Assembly: GCF_001428665.1 (NCBI RefSeq)
Contig: NZ_LMIJ01000016.1
Location: 8,512-72,511 of the forward strand
Direction of reading: 5' to 3'
From: Acidovorax sp. Root219
Lineage (GTDB): Bacteria > Pseudomonadota > Gammaproteobacteria > Burkholderiales > Burkholderiaceae_C
Length of the DNA stretch: 64,000 nt
A program made the position numbers and the translations under genes. The notes below the pieces were generated by a model. It had not been told where the DNA came from. It searched no databases and saw only the letters and a program-made list of their open reading frames with translations. Below are positions 1 to 8,352 of this stretch, piece after piece. Numbering within the stretch: position 1 is the first letter of the stretch; every line of letters begins with the position of its first letter.

Positions 1-26
1 GAGTAAGTCACGGATTCCAGAAATGC

Positions 27-57
27 AAAAGCCCGCAGCTGCGGGCTTTTTCTTTTT
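27..57 (-). terminator. Bidirectional stem-loop terminator
   Basis: A perfect GC-rich inverted repeat (AAAAGCCCGC / GCGGGCTTTT with an AGCT-centred loop) is followed on the plus strand by a T-rich tract and on the minus strand by TTTT. It lies just past the stop of the leftward DUF1841 gene and probably terminates it. It could also serve a rightward gene ending before the window. Confidence 0.75.
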
Positions 58-70
58 GCGCTGGACGGGC

Positions 71-505
71 TCAGTCCCTGGTCGCGCGCCTCTGCACGGC
101 GGCAATATAGGCGTCGCCATCGGGCGGGCGGCCCGAGCGCTGGCTTTCCCACAGCATCTGGCCCAGGCATTCCATGGTGGCGTGGTGGGCGTCGTGCAGC
201 GAGTCGAGGCGCTTGGCCAGCAGCTCCACCGCCTGGCGGATGCCGCGCGGCTGGTCGATGCTGCACTGCTCGCTGATCGACAGGTGCATCGACAGGTGCA
301 GGAACGGGTTTGTGCGGTCCGGCGTCTCGTCGTAGTTGCGGGCCACCGCGGCATCGGCATCGGCGAAGTCGGCGTGGTATTCGGGGTGCTCGGCGATCCA
401 CAGGCTGGCCAGCGTCTCGATAGCCTCCATGGGTGCGCCGGTCTGGGACTTGGCGTGTACGCCGCAGATAAAGCGGCGCACGTCGGCTTGGGACGGGTTG
501 AACAT
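71..505 (-). CDS. DUF1841 family protein
   Basis: A 144-aa soluble protein starting MFNPSQADVRRF, which I recognise as the DUF1841 family of beta- and gammaproteobacteria. The family usually has about 140 residues and no assigned function. The conserved body includes NPFLHLSMHLSISEQ (about residues 74-88) and the HxxxECLGxMLW segment near residues 115-124, rich in His and Glu. The reading frame runs open further upstream, but that part is arginine-, serine- and proline-rich shadow sequence, so the start was placed at the ATG matching the family N-terminus. The gene is followed by a strong terminator. No signal peptide or membrane segment is visible. Confidence 0.8.
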   Translation of the reverse strand: MFNPSQADVRRFICGVHAKSQTGAPMEAIETLASLWIAEHPEYHADFADADAAVARNYDETPDRTNPFLHLSMHLSISEQCSIDQPRGIRQAVELLAKRLDSLHDAHHATMECLGQMLWESQRSGRPPDGDAYIAAVQRRATRD

Positions 506-584
506 ATTGGGGCAGCAGCGTAGCACGCAGCGCGTGCCGGGGTAGGGTGCGGGGGTATGTGCGCGTCGCTGCCAAGGGGGCTGA

Positions 585-878
585 CTACCGCTGCCTGAAG
601 CGGCCCGGCTCGCACCAGAAACGGGTTTTGACGCCCGGCTGGCCTTCGAACAGGTCGGCCGCATGGTCGCAGTTGGCCAGGTTGTAGGCCTTGCCATCGG
701 CCGCATCGAAGGTGGCGACATGCATCCTCAGCGTGCCGTTGACGGCGCTGTTGCGGTACAGGGTGAACACCACACCGGAGTTGTCGTCCGGGGCGGCGGT
801 GGTGGTTGCCGAAATGGCCGCGCAGCACGCGAACAGTACCGCGAGGCCCAGCCAGCGGGAGCCTGGAGGGAGCGTCAT
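585..878 (-). CDS. Small exported protein of unknown function
   Basis: A 97-aa protein with a clear N-terminal signal peptide: a basic start (MTLPPGSRW), a hydrophobic core (LGLAVLFACCAAIS) and a probable cleavage after TAA near residue 29. The mature part is about 68 residues with two cysteines (NCDHAAD and FWCEPG), which could form a periplasmic disulfide. The pattern FTLYRNS..RMHVATFDA recalls small hypothetical periplasmic proteins of Burkholderiales, but no named family is recognised. It is monocistronic, divergent from the small membrane protein gene at 1157, with 278 bases between them that hold no other convincing gene. Confidence 0.6.
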   Translation of the reverse strand: MTLPPGSRWLGLAVLFACCAAISATTTAAPDDNSGVVFTLYRNSAVNGTLRMHVATFDAADGKAYNLANCDHAADLFEGQPGVKTRFWCEPGRFRQR

Positions 879-1156
879 GCTTTCAATCTAGCAGCCTGCC
901 GTGACAAGCGGTAGTGCCAAATTACCAGCCCGCTGCGCTCGGGCTTTTGCGCCAGCTTGGTGCCAATGCGGCGGAACGTCTTCAGCGCACCCGGCCAGGT
1001 GGCTGGTGGGTGGCTGGCGATTTTGCTGCACAGGGCGGGGCGAATCCGTCCTACGCAATCGCCCCAGGCCCGCCCCTACATTGGAGCCGCGGGGGACACA
1101 GCTTGTCACCGCCCGATACAACCCAAGACAAACAACCACCATCCAAGGAAACTGCC

Positions 1157-1387
1157 ATGAACAACAACGCAACGCGCATCATCGGGGCCCTGCTGCTCAT
1201 CGTCGGCCTGGCCGGCTTCTTCACCGGCGGCTTCAGCTTCACCAAGGAAACCACCCAGGCCAAGCTCGGCCCGCTGGAACTCAAGGTGCAGGAGAAAGAG
1301 TCCGTCAACGTGCCCCAGTGGCTGAGCGTGGGCGCCATGGCGCTGGGCGCGGTGGTGCTGGTGCTGGGCTTTCGGCGCCGTAGCTGA
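1157..1387 (+). CDS. Small two-TM membrane protein (DUF3185-like)
   Basis: A 76-aa protein with two hydrophobic helices, about residues 7-25 (IIGALLLIVGLAGFFTGG) and 54-71 (LSVGAMALGAVVLVLGF), ending in a basic RRRS. The loop between them is charged. Size and layout fit DUF3185-type small membrane proteins, although I only match the architecture. The start is the ATG after CAAGGAAACTGCC (AAGGAA ribosome-binding site); longer readings upstream have no coding character. It converges on the VIT/VWA gene, with only 12 bases between the two stop codons. Function unknown. Confidence 0.65.
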   Translation: MNNNATRIIGALLLIVGLAGFFTGGFSFTKETTQAKLGPLELKVQEKESVNVPQWLSVGAMALGAVVLVLGFRRRS

Positions 1388-1399
1388 GGCGTGTGTGGG

Positions 1400-4300
1400 T
1401 CACGGCCTTGGGCCAATGGTGAAGCGGCCCACGGTGACGGTGTCTCCCTGGCCCGTCAGGCGCAGCACCACGTCCTCGTCCTTCTGCGCGGGCGTGCCGA
1501 AGCCGGTGCTCAAGCGCAGCATCAGCGTCGTCGCCGGGGCCACCACCTGCTGGCGGTGGCCGTAGAAGCGGGCGCGCACGGTGTAGGTGCCGGGCTTTGC
1601 GTTCTTGAGTGAAAACTCCTCGGGGCCATAGCCGCCCGTGAAGTCGGCCGACATGCGCCCGCCCTGGTAGGTGAGGCGGTTGCCGAAGTAGGCTTCTTCG
1701 CCATTGGGGTCCAACACGTACAGGTCGATGTCGGTGTTGTCCGCATCCCATGAGAGCACGGCGCGCAGGTCGAGCGGCAGGTTGCGCAGCATGCGCGGGT
1801 CCACGGCGCTGGTGTTCACTGTCTGTCCATTGGCCTGGGCCTGGGCCACGATGGCGTTGAGCTCGGCCAGCGCGATCAGCTCCACGCCGGGGAATCGCCC
1901 GGCCCAGGGTTTGGCCACCACCTGCCACAGCTGGTCCGCCGCCGCCTGGGGCTGGCCCGCCTTGGCCAACGCCAGGCCCAGGTCGCGCCATGATTGGGGT
2001 TCGTCGGGGCTCAGCGCCAGCACCGTGCGCAGCACGGGCAGGGCCACGGCGGTGTCGCCGGCCTGCAGCAGCCGGTAGGCCAGGATGCGCAGCACATGGC
2101 GGTTTTCCAGCTCCATCTCGGCCAGGTTCGACAGCACTCGGCGCGCGAGGGCACCATGGCCACGCTCGTACAGCAGGTCGGCCACGTCGAGGAAGAACGC
2201 CGTGCTGTTGGTGTGCGAGGGGCGCTCGTCGAGGTAGATGGCCTCCAGGTCTTGCACCGAGCCTGCCGAGCGCAGGCGGCGCAGGTAGGGCGCGTCGGGC
2301 TGCCAAGCGCGCAGCTGGATGGAGGCGGAGGGTGGTGCTGCGGCCCGCCCAGGCGCTGCAGCCATGGCATCGGCACCTGGTGCGAAGGGTGCTTCCCGCG
2401 TGAGGCCCCTGGTGCCCGTGGATGCGGTCGAGCGATTGGTGCTGCCGTCCATCTTGGGGAGCACGGCGGGCGATGGCGTAGGCGGTGGCGGCGCTGCCGA
2501 CATGCCCACCGCACCTCCGCGCGCCTGCTCCTTCAGCCTGGGCGGCGCCTCGTCCTTGGGGAAGTCCTTGTCCCACCAGGCCAGCTTCTCGTCGAACTGG
2601 CGCGCGATGCGGTCCAGGTGCTGGGCGCGGGTGGCCGCCTCGCGGCTGGCAGTGTCGGTGCGCAGCTGGGCCCAGCGGGCACGCAGCGCAGGCGGTGGTT
2701 CGATTTGGTGGCGTGCATAGTCCTGCACGGTGTCCAGCACGATCAGCGAGGTCTCGCGGCCGGCGATGCGAAACGCCTGCCCCAGGCGGCGCACGGCGGC
2801 GCGCTGGCGCTCGCCCTCGGACTCGAGCCGCGCCATGCGCAGTGCGGCCCAGCGGTGGGCGGCCACGCCGGGGGCCGGGACGGTGGTGCTGTCCGCTGCG
2901 GGCGCTGCGATGCGCAGCGTGCGGGTTTCGCTCTTGCCGCCGGGCTGCGGCCATTGCAGGGTGACCACCGCCTCGGGCCCGGTGAAGCGCCCGGCCAGCG
3001 CGATGCGGCCTTGCTCAGGCAGTGCCGAGGCCAGCTCCACATCCTCGGCCCCCTCGCTGGTGGCCACTTCCCCGCGCGGCGCCTGCTGGGCCAGTGCGTC
3101 GAGCGCTTGGGTGGTGGACACGGCCAGCAGGTCCAGGTAGCCGCCGCCACTGGCATCGGCCATGCGGCGCAGCCCGGCTGCGTTGCTGCCGGCGCTAGCG
3201 GTCACGGCATACGTCGGCACGGGTTGCGCGGGTAGGGCAGCGGCGTCGGGTCCGCTGCCCCAGTTGCCCAGCCCGTCGCTGAACACCAGCGCCATCTGCA
3301 CGTCTTCGGGGGCGCGCAGCGCGGCTGCCTGGGTGGCGCCGTCGTAGGCCATGCCCTTGAGTCGGTCGCGTAGGGCCGACCAGTTGCCGCCCTGCACGGC
3401 AAAGCGCTCGATGGGCCCGGCCACGTCGCGCACGGGTTGCAGCAGCACCTCCACCGTGCCCAGGCGGCGCAGCCAGCCGTCCAGCAGCGCAAGCTCGCGC
3501 GCATGGTCGCGGGCTGCGCCCGAGCCCGAGGCGTCCCACACCAGGCCCACGCGCTCGGGCCGTGCGCGCTCGGCGCTGCGCGCGGCTACCGGCACCTCGG
3601 CATAGAAGTAGCTGGCGCCGTCAAAGCGCTGCGTGGCCACCAGGGGCTGGGGCTTGGAGAACCAGGTGGATGCCTGCGCCGGCAGCTCCACGCGCAGCTC
3701 CTCGCCCCGGCTGTGCTGCGCGCCCACCAGTGCGATATGCGTGTCGGCTCCCTCGGCGCGGGCCGCCATGCCCAGCGTGCCCAACTGGGCTTTCACGTCA
3801 CCTGGCGCCACGCCCGCCACGCGCACCGACACATCGAGCCGGGTGGCCGGCGCCTGCAGGCCCAGGGGCAGACGCCACACCGGTGCAGCGGCATTGGGCA
3901 GCACCTCGCTCAGCTCCAGCACCACGCGCCGGCTGCCGTTGGCGGGCAGGGGATAGACGCGCAGGCGATGGTGGTTGCCGCCCACCGATTCGAGCAGGGC
4001 CGGGTCCACGCGGGCGCGCGTAATGTCCTCGAAGACCTGGCGGCCCTTGGCTTTTTCGACCGGCACGGCCGGGCGCAGCTCGCCGTCGATGTCGAGCGCA
4101 AAGCCGGTCACGCTCTGCCCCTCGGCCAGGGGGAACTGCAGCTGCGCCTCCAGTTGGCGCCCATTGGGGTTGAACAGCTCCAGCTCGATGCGCGTGGCCG
4201 CCGTGCGCCCGACGATGGTGGCCTGCACGTCGAGGCGGCGTAGCTCGATGGGTGTGGCTGCTGCGGGCACCTGCCAGGTGAGCACGCGCGGGGGCTGCAC

Positions 4301-4483
4301 CGGGCCCTGGGGCGTGGGCATCACGCGCAGGGAGCGCAGCAATGGCGATTCTTGCGGGGCCTGGGCGCCGACCGGTGCCGCCAGGGGCAGCAGGGCCAGG
4401 GCGCAGAGCAGGCCGATCAGGGTGCTGCGCGGCCAGGTTCGGCGCGGCTGCTGCAGGGGGGCGGGGGCCAGGGGCTTGGTCAT
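1400..4483 (-). CDS. VIT and VWA domain protein with C-terminal YfaP-like (DUF2135) domain
   Basis: A large exported protein of 1027 aa. Residues about 10-40 form a signal peptide (LIGLLCALALLPLAAPVGAQA). A VIT (inter-alpha-trypsin inhibitor type) domain follows (VQATIVGRTAATRIELELFN ...). A central VWA-like part contains VGLVWDASGSGAARD, where a degenerate DxSxS metal site is visible. Next comes a basic, low-complexity linker, a helical region resembling TPR units (LLYERGHGALARRVLSNLAE), and a C-terminal domain with LSWDADNTDIDLYVLDPNGE and GGYGPEEFSLKNAKPG, typical of YfaP/DUF2135. Such proteins are probably envelope-located adhesion or inspection factors; the exact role is unknown. The start was set at MTKPLAPAP because that precedes the signal peptide; the frame is open further upstream. 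Confidence 0.8.
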   Translation of the reverse strand: MTKPLAPAPLQQPRRTWPRSTLIGLLCALALLPLAAPVGAQAPQESPLLRSLRVMPTPQGPVQPPRVLTWQVPAAATPIELRRLDVQATIVGRTAATRIELELFNPNGRQLEAQLQFPLAEGQSVTGFALDIDGELRPAVPVEKAKGRQVFEDITRARVDPALLESVGGNHHRLRVYPLPANGSRRVVLELSEVLPNAAAPVWRLPLGLQAPATRLDVSVRVAGVAPGDVKAQLGTLGMAARAEGADTHIALVGAQHSRGEELRVELPAQASTWFSKPQPLVATQRFDGASYFYAEVPVAARSAERARPERVGLVWDASGSGAARDHARELALLDGWLRRLGTVEVLLQPVRDVAGPIERFAVQGGNWSALRDRLKGMAYDGATQAAALRAPEDVQMALVFSDGLGNWGSGPDAAALPAQPVPTYAVTASAGSNAAGLRRMADASGGGYLDLLAVSTTQALDALAQQAPRGEVATSEGAEDVELASALPEQGRIALAGRFTGPEAVVTLQWPQPGGKSETRTLRIAAPAADSTTVPAPGVAAHRWAALRMARLESEGERQRAAVRRLGQAFRIAGRETSLIVLDTVQDYARHQIEPPPALRARWAQLRTDTASREAATRAQHLDRIARQFDEKLAWWDKDFPKDEAPPRLKEQARGGAVGMSAAPPPPTPSPAVLPKMDGSTNRSTASTGTRGLTREAPFAPGADAMAAAPGRAAAPPSASIQLRAWQPDAPYLRRLRSAGSVQDLEAIYLDERPSHTNSTAFFLDVADLLYERGHGALARRVLSNLAEMELENRHVLRILAYRLLQAGDTAVALPVLRTVLALSPDEPQSWRDLGLALAKAGQPQAAADQLWQVVAKPWAGRFPGVELIALAELNAIVAQAQANGQTVNTSAVDPRMLRNLPLDLRAVLSWDADNTDIDLYVLDPNGEEAYFGNRLTYQGGRMSADFTGGYGPEEFSLKNAKPGTYTVRARFYGHRQQVVAPATTLMLRLSTGFGTPAQKDEDVVLRLTGQGDTVTVGRFTIGPRP

Positions 4484-4607
4484 GGTCGTCGCTCGCTCAG
4501 GGTGGTGCTGGCGGGACGATACGCGGGGCTGGCGGCGCGCGGTCGGCCGCGCGGCGAGGCGGGCCGCGCTTTCGTGACATAGTGGGCGAAACGCCGCCAG
4601 GCCTCGC

Positions 4608-5669
4608 TCAGTGCCGGTGCCCGTGCCGGTGGTGGGCGTCCGGCACGTGGGCATGGGCATGGCGCAGCGGCGCATGCACATGGGGGTGGCTGTGCGGGCC
4701 CTGCGGCATCACCGCGTGGCTGTGGTCGTGGTGCCCGTCGTCGTGGCGATGGGCATGCTCGTGCTCCAGGGCTTCGTGCTGGTGTTCGTGGCTGTGAGAC
4801 TCCATCAGGTGCAGCAGCACGCCCAGCACCATCAGCACGCCGCCCACCACCATGGCCCAGCTGCCGCTGCGGTCGCCCAGGCCCATGGCCAGGGCCGCGC
4901 CGATGAATGGCGCAAACGCGAACACCGAGCCCGTGCGCGCAGCGCCAAAGGCCCGCTGCGCCAGCAGGTAAAAGCGCAGGCTCAGCCCGTAGCCCGTGGC
5001 GCCCACGGCCAGCAGCGCCGCCGCCGCGCCCAGGGTGGGCAGCGGGTCGCCGAAGGCCACGGCCAGCAGGGCGGTGGCAGCCGCCCCCAGCAGCGCCTTG
5101 CCCAGCACCACCTGGCCCGGGTCGCGCTCGGCCAGTGCGCGCGAGAGCGTGTTGTCCACGCCCCAGGCCGCCGTGGCCAGCAGCACGGCCAGCAGGCCCA
5201 GCAGCTGGCTGCCGCCCGCCTGGCCCTGGTCCAGCACCAGCGCGACGCCCCCGGCCAGCAGCAGGAGCATGGCCGCCCACACGCGGCGGTCCATGCTCTC
5301 CTGGTACAGCAGGCGCGCGAGCAGGGCGGTGAACAGCGCCTCCAGCGTCAACATCAGCGAGGCGCCGGTGCCGCTGGTGTGCTGCAACCCCCAGGCCATG
5401 GCCACGGGGCCGAGCACCGCGCCGAAGGCGGCCATGGACAGCAGCCGCGGCAGGTCGCTGCGCTGCAGGCGCGCCTCGCGTTCGACCCGCTGGCGCGACA
5501 CCGCGCCCACCGCCGCAGCGCCCGCATACAGCAGAGCCGCGGTGGTGAACGCGCCCAGCCCGGCGCCGAAATGCTGCACCAGTGGCATGCTCACGCCGAA
5601 CAGCGCAGCCGCCAGCAGCGCCAGCAGGCCGCCGCGCAGCGAAGGCCAGTGCAGGTGGGCGCTTTTCAT
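4608..5669 (-). CDS. EamA/DMT-family permease with histidine-rich C-terminal tail
   Basis: A 353-aa inner-membrane transporter with about ten hydrophobic helices arranged as two EamA repeats (for example LLALLAAALFGVSMPLVQHF and AVLLATAAWGVDNTLSRALAE). DMT permeases move small metabolites or drugs; the substrate cannot be read from sequence. The unusual part is the last ~65 residues, after LMESHSHEHQHE: a cytoplasmic or periplasmic tail in which roughly every third residue is His, with Asp, Glu and Pro between. This resembles the metal-binding tails and loops of zinc, nickel or cobalt transporters and chaperones and suggests metal sensing or buffering (inference). The family is normally about 290-300 aa, so the tail is the added length. 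Confidence 0.85.
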   Translation of the reverse strand: MKSAHLHWPSLRGGLLALLAAALFGVSMPLVQHFGAGLGAFTTAALLYAGAAAVGAVSRQRVEREARLQRSDLPRLLSMAAFGAVLGPVAMAWGLQHTSGTGASLMLTLEALFTALLARLLYQESMDRRVWAAMLLLLAGGVALVLDQGQAGGSQLLGLLAVLLATAAWGVDNTLSRALAERDPGQVVLGKALLGAAATALLAVAFGDPLPTLGAAAALLAVGATGYGLSLRFYLLAQRAFGAARTGSVFAFAPFIGAALAMGLGDRSGSWAMVVGGVLMVLGVLLHLMESHSHEHQHEALEHEHAHRHDDGHHDHSHAVMPQGPHSHPHVHAPLRHAHAHVPDAHHRHGHRH

Positions 5670-5811
5670 CGGCAGCCCATTGCGCCGTGGAGCGCGCGGC
5701 AGCGGTCGATCGCAGAGGCCACCGGCACGGCGGCAACGGCGACGGTCTGGGCGTGTTGCCGGTGATGGTTCTGTCCATTCACGGGACGGTCCTTGGGTGG
5801 GGCCAGGCAGA

Positions 5812-6612
5812 TCAGCCGCGCGGCGAGCCCATCATCCGCGAGATGGTGCGCGCCGCCTTGAGCAGCGCCGGCAGCATCGCCTCCTGCATCACCTCGGCAC
5901 TGGTGCGGTTGGCCTGGCCGCTGATGTTGAGCGCGGCCACGGTCTGGCCGGTGCGGTTGGTGAGCGGCGCGGCAATCGAGATCAAGCCCTCCTCCAGCTC
6001 CTGGTTCACCAGGCACCAGCCCTGCTGGCGCGCCTGGCGGATGCGGGTGAGCAGGGTGGGCACATCGGTGGCGGTGTGCTCGGTCCAGCGCTGCAGGGGG
6101 TGGGCTTCGAGGCGCGCCTGCAGTTCGTCGTCGGGCAGGGCGGCCAGCAGCATGCGGCCCATCGATGTCCAGCACGCGGGCAGGCGCGAGCCCACGCCCA
6201 GGTTGGTGCGCATGATCTTGTGCGTGGGCACGCGCAGCACGTAGACGATGTCGAGGCCGTCGAGCACGGCGGCCGATGACGACTCGCGCACCTCTTCGAC
6301 CAGGTCTTCCATCACCGGCTCGGCCAGGTTCCAGATGGGCAGCGATGACAGGTAGGCAAACCCCAGATCGAGGATGCGCGGCGTGAGGCGGAACTGCCGG
6401 CCATCGGTCTCCACATAACCCAGTGTCTGCAGCGTGAGCAAGATGCGGCGCGCCCCGGCGCGCGTGAGGCCCGTTTGCGCGGCCACCTCGCTCAGCGTCT
6501 GCTGCGGCGCGCTGGCGCTGAACGAGCAAATCACCTCCAGCCCGCGCGCAAAGGATTGCACGTAGCTGTCGCTGGGCTTGGGGTCTTTGGCGGGCGCAAT
6601 TTGGGTGTTCAT
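5812..6612 (-). CDS. IclR-family transcriptional regulator of the pca genes (PcaR/PobR type)
   Basis: A 266-aa regulator with an N-terminal winged helix (about residues 17-80: SEVAAQTGLTRAGARRILLT) and a C-terminal IclR effector domain (VGSRLPACWTSMGRMLLAAL; EGLISIAAPLTNRTGQTVAA). This arrangement and the divergent position to pcaI fit the PcaR/PobR/PcaU subgroup, which binds 3-oxoadipate or related aromatic intermediates. The start chosen is MNTQIAPAK at 6612. An in-frame ATG at 6645 lies inside the repeated operator-like motif, so a start there would put operator sequence in the coding region. It probably controls the divergent operon and itself. Confidence 0.9.
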   Translation of the reverse strand: MNTQIAPAKDPKPSDSYVQSFARGLEVICSFSASAPQQTLSEVAAQTGLTRAGARRILLTLQTLGYVETDGRQFRLTPRILDLGFAYLSSLPIWNLAEPVMEDLVEEVRESSSAAVLDGLDIVYVLRVPTHKIMRTNLGVGSRLPACWTSMGRMLLAALPDDELQARLEAHPLQRWTEHTATDVPTLLTRIRQARQQGWCLVNQELEEGLISIAAPLTNRTGQTVAALNISGQANRTSAEVMQEAMLPALLKAARTISRMMGSPRG

Positions 6613-6636
6613 GGGCTGTGTGACTATAATTCTTTT

Positions 6637-6664
6637 GGCGAACATTTGTTCTTTAGGCGAACAT
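6637..6664. promoter_or_regulatory. Putative IclR/PcaR operator in the divergent promoter
   Basis: GGCGAACAT occurs twice as a direct repeat (6637-6645 and 6656-6664, 19-bp period). Within the same stretch TGTTC (6647-6651) and GAACA (6659-6663) form an inverted repeat with a 7-bp spacer. The site sits between the IclR gene start (6612) and pcaI (6765). IclR-family activators commonly bind short palindromes or triple repeats in such regions. The binding role is inferred; the repeats are seen directly. Confidence 0.6.
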
Positions 6665-6764
6665 ATGTCTGTGGATTTTTACGGCGAAGTTGCGGGCACG
6701 AGACAACACGGCGACACACAGGCCCCCGCACGCAGCTTGCCTCCATTCTCAGGAAAGCAGATCG

Positions 6765-7460
6765 ATGATCAACAAGATTGCAGAGTCGGTGGCTCAGGCG
6801 CTGGCTGGCGTGAAGGACGGCGCCACGGTGCTGATCGGTGGCTTCGGCACGGCCGGCATCCCTGGCGAGCTGATCGATGGGCTCATCGCCCAGGGCGCGC
6901 GCGACCTCACCGTGGTCAACAACAACGCCGGCAATGCCGACCACGGCCTGGCGGCGCTGCTCAAGGCCGGCCAGGTACGCAAGATCATCTGCAGCTTTCC
7001 GCGCCAGGTGGACAGCTACGTTTTTGACGAGCTGTACCGCAGCGGCAAGCTCGAACTCGAACTGGTGCCCCAGGGCAACCTGGCCGAGCGTCTGCGCGCC
7101 GCAGGGGCCGGCATCGGCGCCTTCTTCTGCCCCACGGCCCATGGCACCGAGCTGGCCGCAGGCAAGGAGACGCGCGAGATCAACGGCAAGCACTACGTGC
7201 TGGAGTACCCCATCCACGGCGACGTGGCGCTGATCAAGGCCGAGAAGGGCGACCGCTGGGGCAACCTGACCTACCGCATGTCGGCACGCAACTTCGGGCC
7301 CGTGATGGCAACGGCGGCCAAGACCACCATCGCCACCGTGCACGAGGTGGTGGAGCTGGGCGCGCTGGACCCCGAGGCCATCGTCACGCCCGGAATCCAC
7401 GTCACGCACGTGGTGCGCATCGACCGGGTTGCCACGCAAGCCGGCGGTATCAAAAAATGA
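6765..7460 (+). CDS. pcaI: 3-oxoadipate CoA-transferase subunit A
   Basis: A 231-aa alpha subunit of a succinyl-CoA:3-oxoacid CoA-transferase. The diagnostic glycine-rich CoA-binding segment GGFGTAGIPGELIDGL lies at residues about 24-39, and VVNNNAGNADHGLAALL follows. Together with PcaJ it transfers CoA from succinyl-CoA to 3-oxoadipate in the cytoplasm, the penultimate step of the beta-ketoadipate pathway. The start has an AGGAAAG ribosome-binding site 7 bases upstream. It is the first gene of the operon opposite the IclR regulator. The assignment to 3-oxoadipate rather than acetoacetate rests on the pcaF and pcaD neighbours. Confidence 0.92.
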   Translation: MINKIAESVAQALAGVKDGATVLIGGFGTAGIPGELIDGLIAQGARDLTVVNNNAGNADHGLAALLKAGQVRKIICSFPRQVDSYVFDELYRSGKLELELVPQGNLAERLRAAGAGIGAFFCPTAHGTELAAGKETREINGKHYVLEYPIHGDVALIKAEKGDRWGNLTYRMSARNFGPVMATAAKTTIATVHEVVELGALDPEAIVTPGIHVTHVVRIDRVATQAGGIKK

Positions 7461-7462
7461 GA

Positions 7463-7572
7463 AGCCCCCCTGAGTCGCTTCGCGCCATCCCCCCAGGGGG
7501 ACGCCCCCAGCGCAAGGGCTGGATATGCCGCCTTCGCGGCGGGGCGGCCCTTGCACGGGGGCGCTGGCATGG
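7463..7572. repeat. Intergenic GC-rich repeat element between pcaI and pcaJ
   Basis: The pcaI-pcaJ gap is 192 bases, although these subunit genes are usually nearly contiguous. It contains nested inverted repeats: CCCCCCAGGGGGACG at about 7490-7504, CCGCC-TTC-GCGGCGGGGCGG at about 7530-7549, and CCCCCAGCGCAAGGGC paired with GCCCTTGCACGGGGGCGC. The opening (AAGCCCCCCTGAGTCGCTTCGCG) recalls dispersed intergenic repeats I associate with Acidovorax and Comamonas genomes; that family link is memory, not a search. No second copy was noticed in this window. It could modulate the relative expression of the two subunits. Confidence 0.55.
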
Positions 7573-7652
7573 AGCGCGCCAGTTTCAACGTGCGGCAGGT
7601 GCCGCACACGCCTCGGACAACTGCAACGACAACCGCGGATGAAGTGCCCAAT

Positions 7653-8306
7653 ATGACCACCACCAGCTACCAAAAACGAAGCAAGGACGACCTGGCCCGC
7701 CGCGTGGCGCAGGACATCCACGACGGCGCCTACGTGAACCTGGGCATCGGCCAGCCGACCCTGGTTGCCAACCACATTCCCGCGGGCCGCGAGGTCATCC
7801 TGCAAAGCGAAAACGGCATCCTGGGCATGGGCCCGGCGCCGGCTGCGGGCGCGGAAGACTATGACCTCATCAACGCCGGCAAGCAGCCCGTGACCTTGCT
7901 GCCCGGCGGCGCGTATTTTCACCATGCCGACAGCTTTGCCATGATGCGCGGCGGCCACCTCGACATCTGTGTGCTGGGCGCCTTCCAGGTCTCGGCCACG
8001 GGCGACCTGGCCAACTGGAGCACGGGCGAGCCCGGCGCCATACCCGCTGTGGGCGGCGCCATGGACCTGGCCATTGGCGCCAAGCAGACCTGGGTGATGA
8101 TGGACCTGCTGACCAAGCAGGGCGCCAGCAAGGTGGTGGCGCAGTGCAGCTACCCGCTCACCGGTGTCGCCTGCGTCAAGCGCATCTACACCGATCTGTG
8201 CACACTGGCCTGCACGCCAGCGGGCCTGCAGGTCATCGACACGGTGGACGGGCTCTCGCACGCCGAGCTCGAACGCCTGGTGGGCCTGCCCTTGCTCGCA
8301 GCCTGA
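7653..8306 (+). CDS. pcaJ: 3-oxoadipate CoA-transferase subunit B
   Basis: A 217-aa beta subunit of the 3-oxoadipate CoA-transferase. It carries GIGQPTLVANHIP and the signature SENGILGMGP, in which Glu53 is the catalytic residue that forms the covalent CoA thioester. The C-terminal part (CSYPLTGVACVKRIYTDL) is typical. The chosen ATG begins MTTTSYQKRS; the frame extends upstream into the repeat element, which is not coding. It works as a heteromer with PcaI and is followed 46 bases later by pcaF. Confidence 0.92.
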   Translation: MTTTSYQKRSKDDLARRVAQDIHDGAYVNLGIGQPTLVANHIPAGREVILQSENGILGMGPAPAAGAEDYDLINAGKQPVTLLPGGAYFHHADSFAMMRGGHLDICVLGAFQVSATGDLANWSTGEPGAIPAVGGAMDLAIGAKQTWVMMDLLTKQGASKVVAQCSYPLTGVACVKRIYTDLCTLACTPAGLQVIDTVDGLSHAELERLVGLPLLAA

Positions 8307-8352
8307 CCCCTTTTCAATAGACGCTTCACAACCATCCTCAGGAGACAAGACC

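Noticed and set aside
1305..2954. Long minus-strand frame inside the VIT/VWA gene
   Set aside because: Same-strand alternative frame of a well-supported gene; composition is Arg/Pro/Ala-rich shadow sequence.
4611..5765. Plus-strand frame opposite the EamA permease
   Set aside because: Antisense shadow rich in Gln, His and Arg; the minus-strand protein has clear membrane helices and family motifs.
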